From positions 279,102 to 343,101 of the forward strand of contig NZ_JACORT010000005.1 of the NCBI RefSeq assembly GCF_014297465.1: 64,000 nt of DNA. The letters run 5' to 3'. Every line of letters begins with the position of its first letter. Position 1 is the first letter of the stretch. A program made the translations under genes and the position numbers. The notes under the pieces were generated by a model, which saw only the letters and a program-made list of their open reading frames with translations, was not told the origin of the DNA and searched no databases. Source of the stretch: Ramlibacter cellulosilyticus. GTDB taxonomy: Bacteria > Pseudomonadota > Gammaproteobacteria > Burkholderiales > Burkholderiaceae_C. This document shows positions 54,482 to 64,000 of the stretch, piece by piece.

Positions 54482-54574
54482 ATGGACGTCGACCTCCGGA
54501 CCCCCAGCCTGCGCCTGCCGCACGGCCGCCCCGACCTGGCGGCGGCCAATGCCATCAGGACCCGCGATGCCTGA
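54482..54574 (+). CDS. Very small ORF (30 aa) upstream of terC
   Basis: This 30-codon ORF has a strong ribosome site (AAAGGAG, six bases before ATG 54482). The peptide starts MDVDLRTPSLRLPHGRP, is hydrophilic and is not recognised. Its last codons overlap the start of the next small ORF by eight bases. It may be a leader peptide or simply a translated entry point; evidence is limited to the ribosome site and the overlap chain. Confidence 0.4.
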   Translation: MDVDLRTPSLRLPHGRPDLAAANAIRTRDA

Positions 54575-54737
54575 CCTGCACGTGGCGCTGCTGGCCTCGA
54601 CGCTGGCGCTCGCCTTCCTTGCCGCGGCAGTGCTCGCGCGGCGCCCACGCCATCCCCGGCGCGACCTGCGCCGGGTGCTCGGCTTGGCCGCAGCCTGCGG
54701 CGGAGCCGCCATGCTCATCGCTTCCCTCACCCAATGA
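54567..54737 (+). CDS. Small membrane protein (56 aa) preceding terC
   Basis: A 56-codon ORF with two hydrophobic segments (LHVALLASTLALAFLAAAVL and GLAAACGGAAMLIASLT) separated by an Arg-rich loop (RRPRHPRRDLRR), as in a helical hairpin membrane protein. Its start overlaps the preceding 30-codon ORF and its stop overlaps the terC start (ATGATGA), an arrangement that suggests translational coupling. Function unknown. Confidence 0.5.
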   Translation: MPDLHVALLASTLALAFLAAAVLARRPRHPRRDLRRVLGLAAACGGAAMLIASLTQ

Positions 54738-55759
54738 TGACCGAGTTCCTCTTTGCAGATTTCCTCGGCCAGCCAGCGTGGCTCTGGCTGGCCTTCATCG
54801 GCATCGTCATGGCGCTGCTCGCCTTCGACCTGGGCGTCCTGCACCGTGACGACCGCGCGATCGACGTCGGCGAAAGCCTGTGGCTGTCCGCGGGCTACGT
54901 TGCAGTCGCGACGCTGTTCGGCGGCTGGCTCTGGTGGCACCTCGGCAGCGAAAGCGGCATCGAGTACTTCACCGGCTACCTGATCGAGAAGTCGCTGTCG
55001 CTCGACAACGTGTTCGTGATCGCGCTGATCTTCTCCTTCTTCGCCGTGCCCCGCGAGTACCAGCACCGCGTGCTGTTCTGGGGCGTGCTCGGCGTCATCG
55101 TGCTGCGCGCCCTGATGATCGGGCTGGGCGCGGCGCTGGTCGCGCAGTTCTCCTGGGTGCTCTACTTCTTCGGCGGCTTCCTCGTGTGGACCGGCATCCG
55201 CATGCTGCGCATGCCGGACCACGCGCCCGACCTGGACCGCCATCCCCTGCTGCTCTGGCTGCGGCGGCACATCCGCGTGACGCCGCGCCTGCACGGCAGC
55301 GCGTTCGTGGTGCGCGAGCCGCACCCCGTGACGGGCCGGCCGGTGCTGTGGGCGACGCCGCTGCTGCTCGCGCTCGTCATGGTGGAGTTCGCCGACCTGG
55401 TGTTCGCCGTCGATTCCGTGCCGGCGATCTTCGCGATCACGACCGACCCGTTCATGGTCTACACCAGCAACATCTTCGCGATCCTCGGCCTGCGCGCGCT
55501 GTACTTCGCGCTCGCGGCGATGATCCACCGCTTCGCCTACCTGCAGTACGCGCTCGCGCTCGTGCTCGTGTTCATCGGGACCAAGATCTTCCTCGTCAAC
55601 ATCACCGGCAAGATTCCCGCCGCCGTGAGCCTGGGCGTCACGGGATCGCTGATCGCCGGCGGCGTGCTGCTGTCGCTGTGGAAGACCCGGTCCGCGGGCA
55701 AGCGGCCGACGCCCTCGCGCAAGCGCGGCAAGCTCCAGGCGGACCAGGCGAACGGATGA
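54734..55759 (+). CDS. TerC/Alx family membrane protein
   Basis: A 341-residue integral membrane protein of the TerC family (PF03741), linked to manganese and other metal-ion efflux. Acidic residues lie within membrane helices at AFDLGVLHRD, EKSLSLDNVFVIAL and VEFADLVFAVDSVPAIFAI, as in the family. A hydrophilic loop (about 155-200) separates the two halves. The tail is Lys/Arg-rich. Two adjacent ATG codons exist (54734, 54737). Regulation by a metal-sensing leader is common for this family, but no known riboswitch was recognised here. Confidence 0.88.
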   Translation: MMTEFLFADFLGQPAWLWLAFIGIVMALLAFDLGVLHRDDRAIDVGESLWLSAGYVAVATLFGGWLWWHLGSESGIEYFTGYLIEKSLSLDNVFVIALIFSFFAVPREYQHRVLFWGVLGVIVLRALMIGLGAALVAQFSWVLYFFGGFLVWTGIRMLRMPDHAPDLDRHPLLLWLRRHIRVTPRLHGSAFVVREPHPVTGRPVLWATPLLLALVMVEFADLVFAVDSVPAIFAITTDPFMVYTSNIFAILGLRALYFALAAMIHRFAYLQYALALVLVFIGTKIFLVNITGKIPAAVSLGVTGSLIAGGVLLSLWKTRSAGKRPTPSRKRGKLQADQANG

Positions 55760-55864
55760 GCCGGTTGCTGCTGGGGCGCTCGCCTACAGGCGCCGCCAAG
55801 CTCGTTCCACACACCCGGCGGCCCGGGTGCGTGACACTGGCGGCTGCTTGCACAGGCAGAAAAC

Positions 55865-56626
55865 ATGAACGAACAGTGGCCCGCCCTCCTGTGGATCGTC
55901 CGGCACGGACAGAGCGCCGGGAACGTCGCGCGCGATGCCGCCGAGGCCGCGGGCCACGTGCTGATCGACGTGGAGTTCCGCGACATCGACACGCCCTTGT
56001 CCGAGCTGGGGGTCGAGCAGTCGCGCGCGCTCGGGCGCTGGTTCGCGAAGCTGCCGCTGCATGAGCGGCCGCAGGTGGTGCTCGCCTCGCCTTACGTGCG
56101 GGCGCGGGACACCGCGCGTCTGATCCAGGAAGAGGCGGGCTGGCGCACCGGCGACGACATCCGCCTGCGCATCGACGAGCGCCTGCGCGAGAAGGAATTC
56201 GGCATCCTGGACCGGCTGACGAAGCACGGCATCCGCGCGAAATACCCCGAGCTGCACGCGCAGCGCAGCCACGTCGGCAAGTTCTACTTCCGCCCGCCGG
56301 GAGGCGAGAGCTGGTGCGACGTGATCCTGCGCCTGCGCAGCCTCACCGAGATGATGACGCGCGAGCACGCCGGCGAGCGCGTGCTCGTGGTCGCGCACCA
56401 GGTGATCGTGAACTGCATGCGCTACCTGATCGAGAACCTGGACGAGGAGGCGATCCTCGCCATCGACCGCCTCGGCGACGTGCCGAACTGCGCCGTGACG
56501 TCCTACCGGCGCGATGCGGTGAGCGGCAGGCTCGGACCGGACCTGGTGAACTTCACGGCGCCGCTGGTGCGCGAGGGCGCGCCGGTGACCGTCGAGCCCG
56601 ACGCTGCGACCGCGCCGAAGCCATGA
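55865..56626 (+). CDS. Histidine phosphatase family protein
   Basis: A 253-residue protein of the phosphoglycerate-mutase-like superfamily, with IVRHGQSAGN (phospho-acceptor His near residue 14), LSELGVEQSRALGRWF, ASPYVRARDTARL, DERLREKEFG and VVAHQVIVNCM (second His). It is probably a phosphatase rather than a mutase. The substrate is unknown. Its stop overlaps the nnrD start by four bases. Confidence 0.85.
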   Translation: MNEQWPALLWIVRHGQSAGNVARDAAEAAGHVLIDVEFRDIDTPLSELGVEQSRALGRWFAKLPLHERPQVVLASPYVRARDTARLIQEEAGWRTGDDIRLRIDERLREKEFGILDRLTKHGIRAKYPELHAQRSHVGKFYFRPPGGESWCDVILRLRSLTEMMTREHAGERVLVVAHQVIVNCMRYLIENLDEEAILAIDRLGDVPNCAVTSYRRDAVSGRLGPDLVNFTAPLVREGAPVTVEPDAATAPKP

Positions 56627-57501
56627 ACGCGATCACCATCGACGACGAACTGCTGCGCGACTGGGCCTTGCCCCCGGTCGAGGACGAAGGCGACAAGGAA
56701 AGCCGCGGCCGCGTGCTCGTGGTCGCGGGCAGCCGCGAAATGCCGGGAGCGGCGGTGCTGGCGGGCATCGCGGCCTTGCGCGCGGGCGCGGGAAAGCTTG
56801 CGATCGCGACGCCGCAGTCGGCGGCTGCGGTCGTGGCTGCGGCCGTGCCGGAAGCGCGGGTGATTGCGCTGCCCGAGGGGTCCGACGGGAGCCCGACGCG
56901 CTTCGGCCTGCCGCCGCTGCATGCGATCGCGTCGGCCACGGCTTCGCTCGTGATCGGGCCGGGCATGATCGGGCGCGAGGGCACGCTGGCGTTCGTGCTC
57001 GAACTGCTGCCGCTTTTCCGCGAGTCGACCGTGCTGCTCGATGCGCTGGCGATGGACATCGTGCGCAGCATGGACCGCTTCTCGCAACCGGTGATCCTCA
57101 CGCCGCATTGCGGCGAGATGGCGCACCTGACGGGGCACGAGAAAGAGCATTTGCAGGACACGCCCTTGCAGGCGGCCGTGCGGCATGCAGCGATGTGGAA
57201 CGCGGTCATCGCGCTGAAGGGGGCCACCACCGCCATCGCGACGCCGGACGGCCGTTCTTGGACGCACAGCGCGCAGGTGCCGGGGCTGGGGACGTCGGGG
57301 TCGGGTGACGTGCTGGCGGGGATCATCGGTGGGCTCGCGGCGCGCGGCGCCTCGCCCGAGCATGCCGCGGCCTGGGGCGTCGCGCTGCATGCGCGCGCGG
57401 GCGCGGCGCTGGCGCAGCGGTATGGGCGCGTGGGGTATCTCGCGCGGGACCTGGCGGCGGAGGTGCCGCCGTTGATGGAGGGGTTGGTGTCGGGGCGGTG
57501 A
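56623..57501 (+). CDS. nnrD: ADP-dependent NAD(P)H-hydrate dehydratase
   Basis: A 292-residue protein of the YjeF C-terminal domain family (ribokinase-like fold), which repairs hydrated NAD(P)H. Features: GRVLVVAGSREMPGAAVLAG, ALRAGAGKLAIAT, VIGPGM, ILTPHCGEMAHLTG and the phosphate/catalytic PGLGTSGSGDVLAGIIGG. The epimerase domain (NnrE) found fused in many bacteria is absent here. A four-base overlap couples it to the histidine phosphatase. Confidence 0.88.
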   Translation: MNAITIDDELLRDWALPPVEDEGDKESRGRVLVVAGSREMPGAAVLAGIAALRAGAGKLAIATPQSAAAVVAAAVPEARVIALPEGSDGSPTRFGLPPLHAIASATASLVIGPGMIGREGTLAFVLELLPLFRESTVLLDALAMDIVRSMDRFSQPVILTPHCGEMAHLTGHEKEHLQDTPLQAAVRHAAMWNAVIALKGATTAIATPDGRSWTHSAQVPGLGTSGSGDVLAGIIGGLAARGASPEHAAAWGVALHARAGAALAQRYGRVGYLARDLAAEVPPLMEGLVSGR

Positions 57502-57503
57502 TC

Positions 57504-57623
57504 GGTGGGGTTCGCTGCGCTCACCTTCCGGCGCTGGCGCGCCGCCACCCTACAACGCGGAGTCGCCTCGCCTGTAGGGTGGCGTGGCGAGAGCCACGGA
57601 AGGTGAGCGAAGCGAACCCCACC
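57504..57623. repeat. Large nested palindrome between convergent genes
   Basis: The outer arms 57504-57530 and 57597-57623 pair over 27 positions with one mismatch (GGTGGGGTTCGCT...AGCGAACCCCACC). Inner arms 57543-57554 and 57573-57584 are perfect over 12 (CGCCACCCTACA). It fills nearly the whole gap between nnrD and gloA, ends three bases before the gloA stop, and probably terminates both transcripts. Related to the element at 19212-19268. Confidence 0.8.
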
Positions 57624-57625
57624 GG

Positions 57626-58162
57626 TCACCGCCCCAGATTCGCGAGCAGGTCCGCCTGCACGATCTCGATCCAGTACCCGTCCGGATCCTTGATGAATGC
57701 CACGTCCTTCATCTTCCCCTGCTCCGGCCGCTTCACGAACGGCACCTGGTTCTCGTCGAACCACTTCACCGCCGCCGCCAGGTCCGGTACCGAGAAGCAG
57801 ATGTGCCCGAAGCCCTGCGGCTGGGCGTTGCCGTCGTGGTAGCGGAAGTCCGGCTGGTCCTCCGTGCCCCAGTTGTGCGTGAACTCGAGGATGCCCTGCT
57901 GGCGGAAAGTCCACTGCGTTCGCTCGCCGACGTCCTGCGGCACCTCGCTGCCTTCCTCGAGCTTCGCCAGGAAATACAGCGAGAACTTCATCTCGGGAAA
58001 GTCCAGCTTGCGCAGCACGCGCATGCCGAGCACGTGCGAGTAGAACGCGAGCGAGACCTTCGGGTCCTTCACGCGCAGCATGGAGTGGTTGAACACGAAG
58101 CCGCGCGTGGCGGCGGGGGCGTCGGCGACGACGCCGGGGTGGTTTTCGGTGAAGGAGGCCAT
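57626..58162 (-). CDS. gloA: Lactoylglutathione lyase (glyoxalase I)
   Basis: A 178-residue metalloenzyme converting the methylglyoxal-glutathione hemithioacetal to S-lactoylglutathione. Metal ligands fit His26 (FNHSMLRVKD), Glu in ILEFTHNWGTE, His in QGFGHICFSV and Glu in GYWIEIVQ. The protein has the longer N terminus and extra loop (GSEVPQDVGERTQWTFRQQG) of the zinc-type, eukaryote-like class rather than the short nickel-type E. coli enzyme; the metal preference is an inference. Confidence 0.9.
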   Translation of the reverse strand: MASFTENHPGVVADAPAATRGFVFNHSMLRVKDPKVSLAFYSHVLGMRVLRKLDFPEMKFSLYFLAKLEEGSEVPQDVGERTQWTFRQQGILEFTHNWGTEDQPDFRYHDGNAQPQGFGHICFSVPDLAAAVKWFDENQVPFVKRPEQGKMKDVAFIKDPDGYWIEIVQADLLANLGR

Positions 58163-58171
58163 GCAGCGACG

Positions 58172-58600
58172 TTACCGCTTCTGGCGGTACTTGCGCAGCG
58201 CGGCGATCTCGGCAGCGAGGATCGCGAGCTCCGACTGCGCCTTGGCGATGTCGATCTCGCTCTTCGCGTTGCGCAATGCCTCTTCCGCGGCCTGCCGCGC
58301 TTCGTTCGCTTTTTCCTCGTCGAGGTCCTTGCCGCGGATCGCCGTGTCCGAGAGCACGGTGACGCGGTCCGGCTGCACCTCGAGGATGCCGCCGGCGATG
58401 AACACGAACTCCTCGTCGCCGTTCGGCTTCTCGATGCGCACCGAGCCCGGCTTGATGCGCGTGATCAGCGGCGTGTGCCGCGGATAGATGCCCAGCTCGC
58501 CCGCCTCGCCCGGCAGCACGACGAAGCGCGCCTCGCCCGAGTAGATGGACTCGTGCGCGCTGACGACGTCGACGTGGAAGGTGCGGTCGGTTTCGGCCAT
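58172..58600 (-). CDS. atpC: ATP synthase epsilon subunit, second copy outside the operon terminator
   Basis: A 142-residue epsilon subunit, about 120 of 142 residues identical to the adjacent atpC by hand count. The beta-sandwich ([33 protein letters not shown]) and the C-terminal helical pair ([20 protein letters not shown]) are intact. It lies downstream of a strong rho-independent terminator that closes the atp operon, so its expression should depend on read-through or a promoter in the short gap. Confidence 0.9.
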   Translation of the reverse strand: MAETDRTFHVDVVSAHESIYSGEARFVVLPGEAGELGIYPRHTPLITRIKPGSVRIEKPNGDEEFVFIAGGILEVQPDRVTVLSDTAIRGKDLDEEKANEARQAAEEALRNAKSEIDIAKAQSELAILAAEIAALRKYRQKR

Positions 58601-58624
58601 AGCCCGCTTTGTAACCCGGAAATG

Positions 58625-58653
58625 AAAAAGCCCCGTGACTTGCGGCACGGGGC
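58625..58653 (-). terminator. Rho-independent terminator of the atp operon
   Basis: On the minus strand an eight-pair hairpin (GCCCCGTG...CACGGGGC, positions 58653-58646 with 58637-58630) with an eight-base loop is followed by TTTTT (58629-58625). It lies between the two atpC copies. Confidence 0.85.
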
Positions 58654-58697
58654 GGGAGTGGGCTGGTTTTTAGCCCGTTCTTGTTTCAGTCCAGAGC

Positions 58698-59126
58698 TTA
58701 CTTCTTCTGACGGTACTTCTGCAGGGCAGCAATCTGCGCGGCCATCACGGCCAGCTCGGATTGCGCCTTGGCGATGTCGATGTCGCTCTTCGCGTTCTTC
58801 AGGGCTTCCTCGGCGGCGGCGCGCGCCTCGTTGGCCTTCTCCTCGTCCAGGTCCTTGCCGCGGATGGCGGTGTCGGACAGGACGGTGACGCGGTTCGGCT
58901 GCACTTCCAGGATGCCGCCGGCGACGAAGACGAACTCCTCGCCACCATCGGCCTTCTCGATGCGCACCGAGCCGGGCTTCACGCGCGTGATCAGCGGCGT
59001 GTGGCGCGGGTAGATGCCGAGTTCGCCGGCTTCGCCCGGCAGCGCGACGAAGCGCGCCTCGCCGGAGAAGATCGACTCCTCGGCGCTCACCACGTCGACG
59101 TGGATGGTGTGCGTGGAATCAGCCAT
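58698..59126 (-). CDS. atpC: ATP synthase epsilon subunit, operon copy
   Basis: A 142-residue subunit of the F1 central stalk that couples rotation and inhibits idle ATPase activity. It has the N-terminal beta-sandwich ([33 protein letters not shown]) and the C-terminal helical hairpin ([20 protein letters not shown]). It follows atpD by three bases and is the last gene before the operon terminator. Confidence 0.95.
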   Translation of the reverse strand: MADSTHTIHVDVVSAEESIFSGEARFVALPGEAGELGIYPRHTPLITRVKPGSVRIEKADGGEEFVFVAGGILEVQPNRVTVLSDTAIRGKDLDEEKANEARAAAEEALKNAKSDIDIAKAQSELAVMAAQIAALQKYRQKK

Positions 59127-59129
59127 GGA

Positions 59130-60563
<1,434 letters not shown>

Positions 60564-61445
60564 TTAAACCGCTGCCGCACCCGACACGATCTCCGAAAGC
60601 TCTTTCGTGATCGCGGCCTGGCGCGTCTTGTTGTAGACCAGCTTGAGCTCGGCGATCAGGTTGCCGGCGTTGTCCGTGGCTGCCTTCATGGCGACCATGC
60701 GGGCCGACTGCTCGGAGGCCATGTTCTCGGCCACCGCCTGGTACACGAGGGCCTCGACGTAGCGCAGCAGCAGCTCGTCGATCACCGTCTTCGCGTCCGG
60801 CTCGTAGATGTAGTCCCAGCCGTGCTCGTGCGAGCCCGACGCCTTGCTGTCCGCTTCCATCTTGGCGGCGGACAGGGGCAGCAGCTGCTCCACCACGGGC
60901 TCCTGGCGCATGGTGTTGATGAACTTCGTGTACGACAGGTACACGGCGTTCAGCTTGCCTTCGGCGTACTGGTCCAGCAGCACCTTGACGGGGCCGATCA
61001 GGCGCTCGAGGTGCGGGGTGTCACCCAGCTGGGTGACGTGCGACACCACCTGCGCGCCGATGCGGTTCAGGAAGCCCAGGCCCTTGTTGCCGATGGCAAC
61101 GGTCTGGACGCTGACGCCCTCGCCCTGCAGCTCGCGCAGCTTGGTGGTCACCGCACGAAGGACGTTCGTGTTGAGACCGCCGCACAGGCCCTTGTCCGTG
61201 GACACCACGATCACGCCCGCCGCCTTCACGTCGTTGGTCTTCATGAAGGCGTGGGTGTATTCCGGGTTCGCCTTGCCGAGGTTGGAGGCAATGTTGCGAA
61301 CCTTGTCGCTGTAAGGGCGGGCCGAACGCATCCGGTCCTGCGCCTTGCGCATCTTGGACGCGGCGACCATCTCCATGGCCTTCGTGATCTTCTTGGTGTT
61401 CTCCACCGATTTGATCTTGCCGCGAATTTCCTTGCCTGCTGCCAT
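60564..61445 (-). CDS. atpG: ATP synthase gamma subunit
   Basis: A 293-residue rotor subunit made of two terminal helices ([21 protein letters not shown]-terminal [19 protein letters not shown]) around a Rossmann-like domain ([20 protein letters not shown]). Length is typical. Confidence 0.96.
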   Translation of the reverse strand: MAAGKEIRGKIKSVENTKKITKAMEMVAASKMRKAQDRMRSARPYSDKVRNIASNLGKANPEYTHAFMKTNDVKAAGVIVVSTDKGLCGGLNTNVLRAVTTKLRELQGEGVSVQTVAIGNKGLGFLNRIGAQVVSHVTQLGDTPHLERLIGPVKVLLDQYAEGKLNAVYLSYTKFINTMRQEPVVEQLLPLSAAKMEADSKASGSHEHGWDYIYEPDAKTVIDELLLRYVEALVYQAVAENMASEQSARMVAMKAATDNAGNLIAELKLVYNKTRQAAITKELSEIVSGAAAV

Positions 61446-61468
61446 TGCCTCGTTTCCTTGGTTCTGAC

Positions 61469-63022
<1,554 letters not shown>

Positions 63023-63055
63023 GACTCGTTCCTTGTCCTTTGGAGCGAAGCGGCA

Positions 63056-63586
63056 TTACGCCGTCAGCGCGACTTTCATTTGTTCCAGGCGGGCCTTCAC
63101 CGAGGTGTCGAGCACCTCGTCGCCGACCACCACGCGGATGCCGCCGATGAGCGACGGGTCTTCCTGCACGGTGACATTGAGCTTACGGCCAAACCGCTTC
63201 TCGAGTACCTGAGCAACGCCGGCCAGCTGGTCCGCCGCGATCGGGAACGCGCTGTACACGGTTGCGTCGGAGGCGCCGCTCTGCGCGTTCTTCATTTCGC
63301 GGAACTGGCGCGCGACTTCCGGCAGGGCCGGGAGGCGACCGTTGTCGATGACCGTGCGCAGGAAGTTCTGGCCGGGCGGCGGCAGCTGCACGCGCGCGAC
63401 GTCGGTGACGACGTCGTACACCTGCTGCTTGCCCACCTTGGGGTTGTCCGCGAACTGCAGCAGCTGCTCGTTGCCCGCCACGACGGCGAGCGCATCGAGC
63501 CACTGCGACGCGCCGTTCAGGTCGTTGCGGGACGACTGGAACAGGGCTTCGGCGTACGGGCGGGCGATGGTGGCGAGTTCGGCCAT
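63056..63586 (-). CDS. atpH: ATP synthase delta subunit
   Basis: A 176-residue stator subunit that links F1 alpha to the b subunits. It has the N-terminal helical domain ([27 protein letters not shown]) and the C-terminal segment [20 protein letters not shown] typical of the family. Confidence 0.95.
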   Translation of the reverse strand: MAELATIARPYAEALFQSSRNDLNGASQWLDALAVVAGNEQLLQFADNPKVGKQQVYDVVTDVARVQLPPPGQNFLRTVIDNGRLPALPEVARQFREMKNAQSGASDATVYSAFPIAADQLAGVAQVLEKRFGRKLNVTVQEDPSLIGGIRVVVGDEVLDTSVKARLEQMKVALTA

Positions 63587-63595
63587 GGAGTCCTC

Positions 63596-64000
63596 TTACA
63601 GCTCGGTCGCCAGGCGCTTGAGCAGGTCGGAGTGCACGGAGGGGTTCACTTCCTTGCGCAGGATCTGCTCGGCACCCTTCACGGCCAGGGCGGCGACCTG
63701 CTCGCGCAGGACTTCGCGGGCCTTCACCGTCTGCTGCTCGGCCTCGGCACGGGCGGCGGCGATGATCTTGTTGGCCTCTTCCGTGGCACGGCCCTTGGCT
63801 TCCTCGACGATCGCCTGGGCGCGGCGCTCGGCGTCGGCCAGCAGGGAGGCGGTCTCGGTGCGCGTCTTGGCCAGTTCCTGCTCCACCTTCTTGTCGGCGG
63901 CGCTCAGCTCGGCCTTCGCCTTGTCGGCGGCGGCCAGGCCTTCGGCGATCTTGCGCGCGCGCTCGTCGAGCGCTGCCGCGATCGGCGGCCACACGAACTT
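63596..64000 (-). CDS. atpF: ATP synthase b subunit, partial at right edge
   Basis: The C-terminal 134 codons of the peripheral-stalk b subunit. The visible part begins [20 protein letters not shown] and is a long charged coiled coil. The N-terminal membrane helix is outside the window; homologues have about 21 more residues. The right edge of the window truncates the gene. Confidence 0.95.
   Translation of the reverse strand, partial: KFVWPPIAAALDERARKIAEGLAAADKAKAELSAADKKVEQELAKTRTETASLLADAERRAQAIVEEAKGRATEEANKIIAAARAEAEQQTVKAREVLREQVAALAVKGAEQILRKEVNPSVHSDLLKRLATEL

Overview
The window is GC-rich chromosomal DNA of a betaproteobacterium, most likely a member of the Comamonadaceae (Ramlibacter/Variovorax-like). 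The pointers are very high GC codon use, an F-type ATP synthase operon in the order atpF-H-A-G-D-C, a mreBCD-mrdA cell-shape cluster divergent from gatCAB, and arginase and pyrE/xth genes of betaproteobacterial type. No rRNA, tRNA, CRISPR array, transposase or integrase was seen. This placement rests on gene content and protein resemblance, not on any search.

Layout. (1) 1-868: a lower-GC partial gene of unknown function at the left edge, then a gap holding several inverted repeats. (2) 869-8852: a hybrid sensor kinase with C-terminal receiver and Hpt domains, arginase, and a divergent four-gene operon (zinc alcohol dehydrogenase, a small membrane-tailed protein, two ferritin-like proteins). 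(3) 8859-16581: L-asparaginase, a biotin-carrier/carboxyltransferase fusion, a cardiolipin synthase-like enzyme, a run of small membrane, TPR and DUF1877-like proteins, a small lipoprotein and an auxin-efflux-type transporter. (4) 16707-26554: Rep helicase, an outer-membrane phospholipase A, a methyltransferase, an SGNH hydrolase / proline-rich membrane protein / extended Lnt-like acyltransferase cluster, and a bestrophin-like channel. (5) 26673-37007: one tightly overlapping minus-strand operon, napEDABC-ccmABCDEFGHI, for periplasmic nitrate reduction plus the System I machinery that attaches haem to its c-type cytochromes. (6) 37167-42644: xth and pyrE, whose annotated starts overlap, a DUF4124-like protein and gatCAB. 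(7) 42818-49830: mreB-mreC-mreD and two tandem PBP2 (mrdA) genes. (8) 49935-57501: a YheT-like hydrolase, a SnoaL-like protein, a Rossmann-fold protein, LemA and two TPM-domain proteins, two very small ORFs ahead of TerC, a histidine phosphatase and NAD(P)HX dehydratase. (9) 57626-64000: glyoxalase I, a second atpC lying beyond the operon terminator, then the atp operon running off the right edge inside atpF.

How the parts work together. NapA reduces nitrate with electrons passed from quinol through NapC and NapB, NapD chaperones NapA, and the Ccm proteins mature the haem-containing NapB and NapC. MreBCD and PBP2 drive lateral wall growth. GatCAB corrects misacylated Glu-tRNA(Gln) and/or Asp-tRNA(Asn). 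AtpFHAGDC form most of the ATP synthase.

The most unusual points are: tandem PBP2 paralogues with different second active-site motifs (SSN and SCD); a duplicated atpC on the far side of the operon terminator; a palindromic repeat translated in frame inside a carboxylase subunit; the nap-ccm super-operon with a NapB predicted to be a lipoprotein; the SGNH/linker/Lnt-like cluster; the dehydrogenase/ferritin-like operon; and at least five copies of an interspersed palindromic repeat at gene ends.
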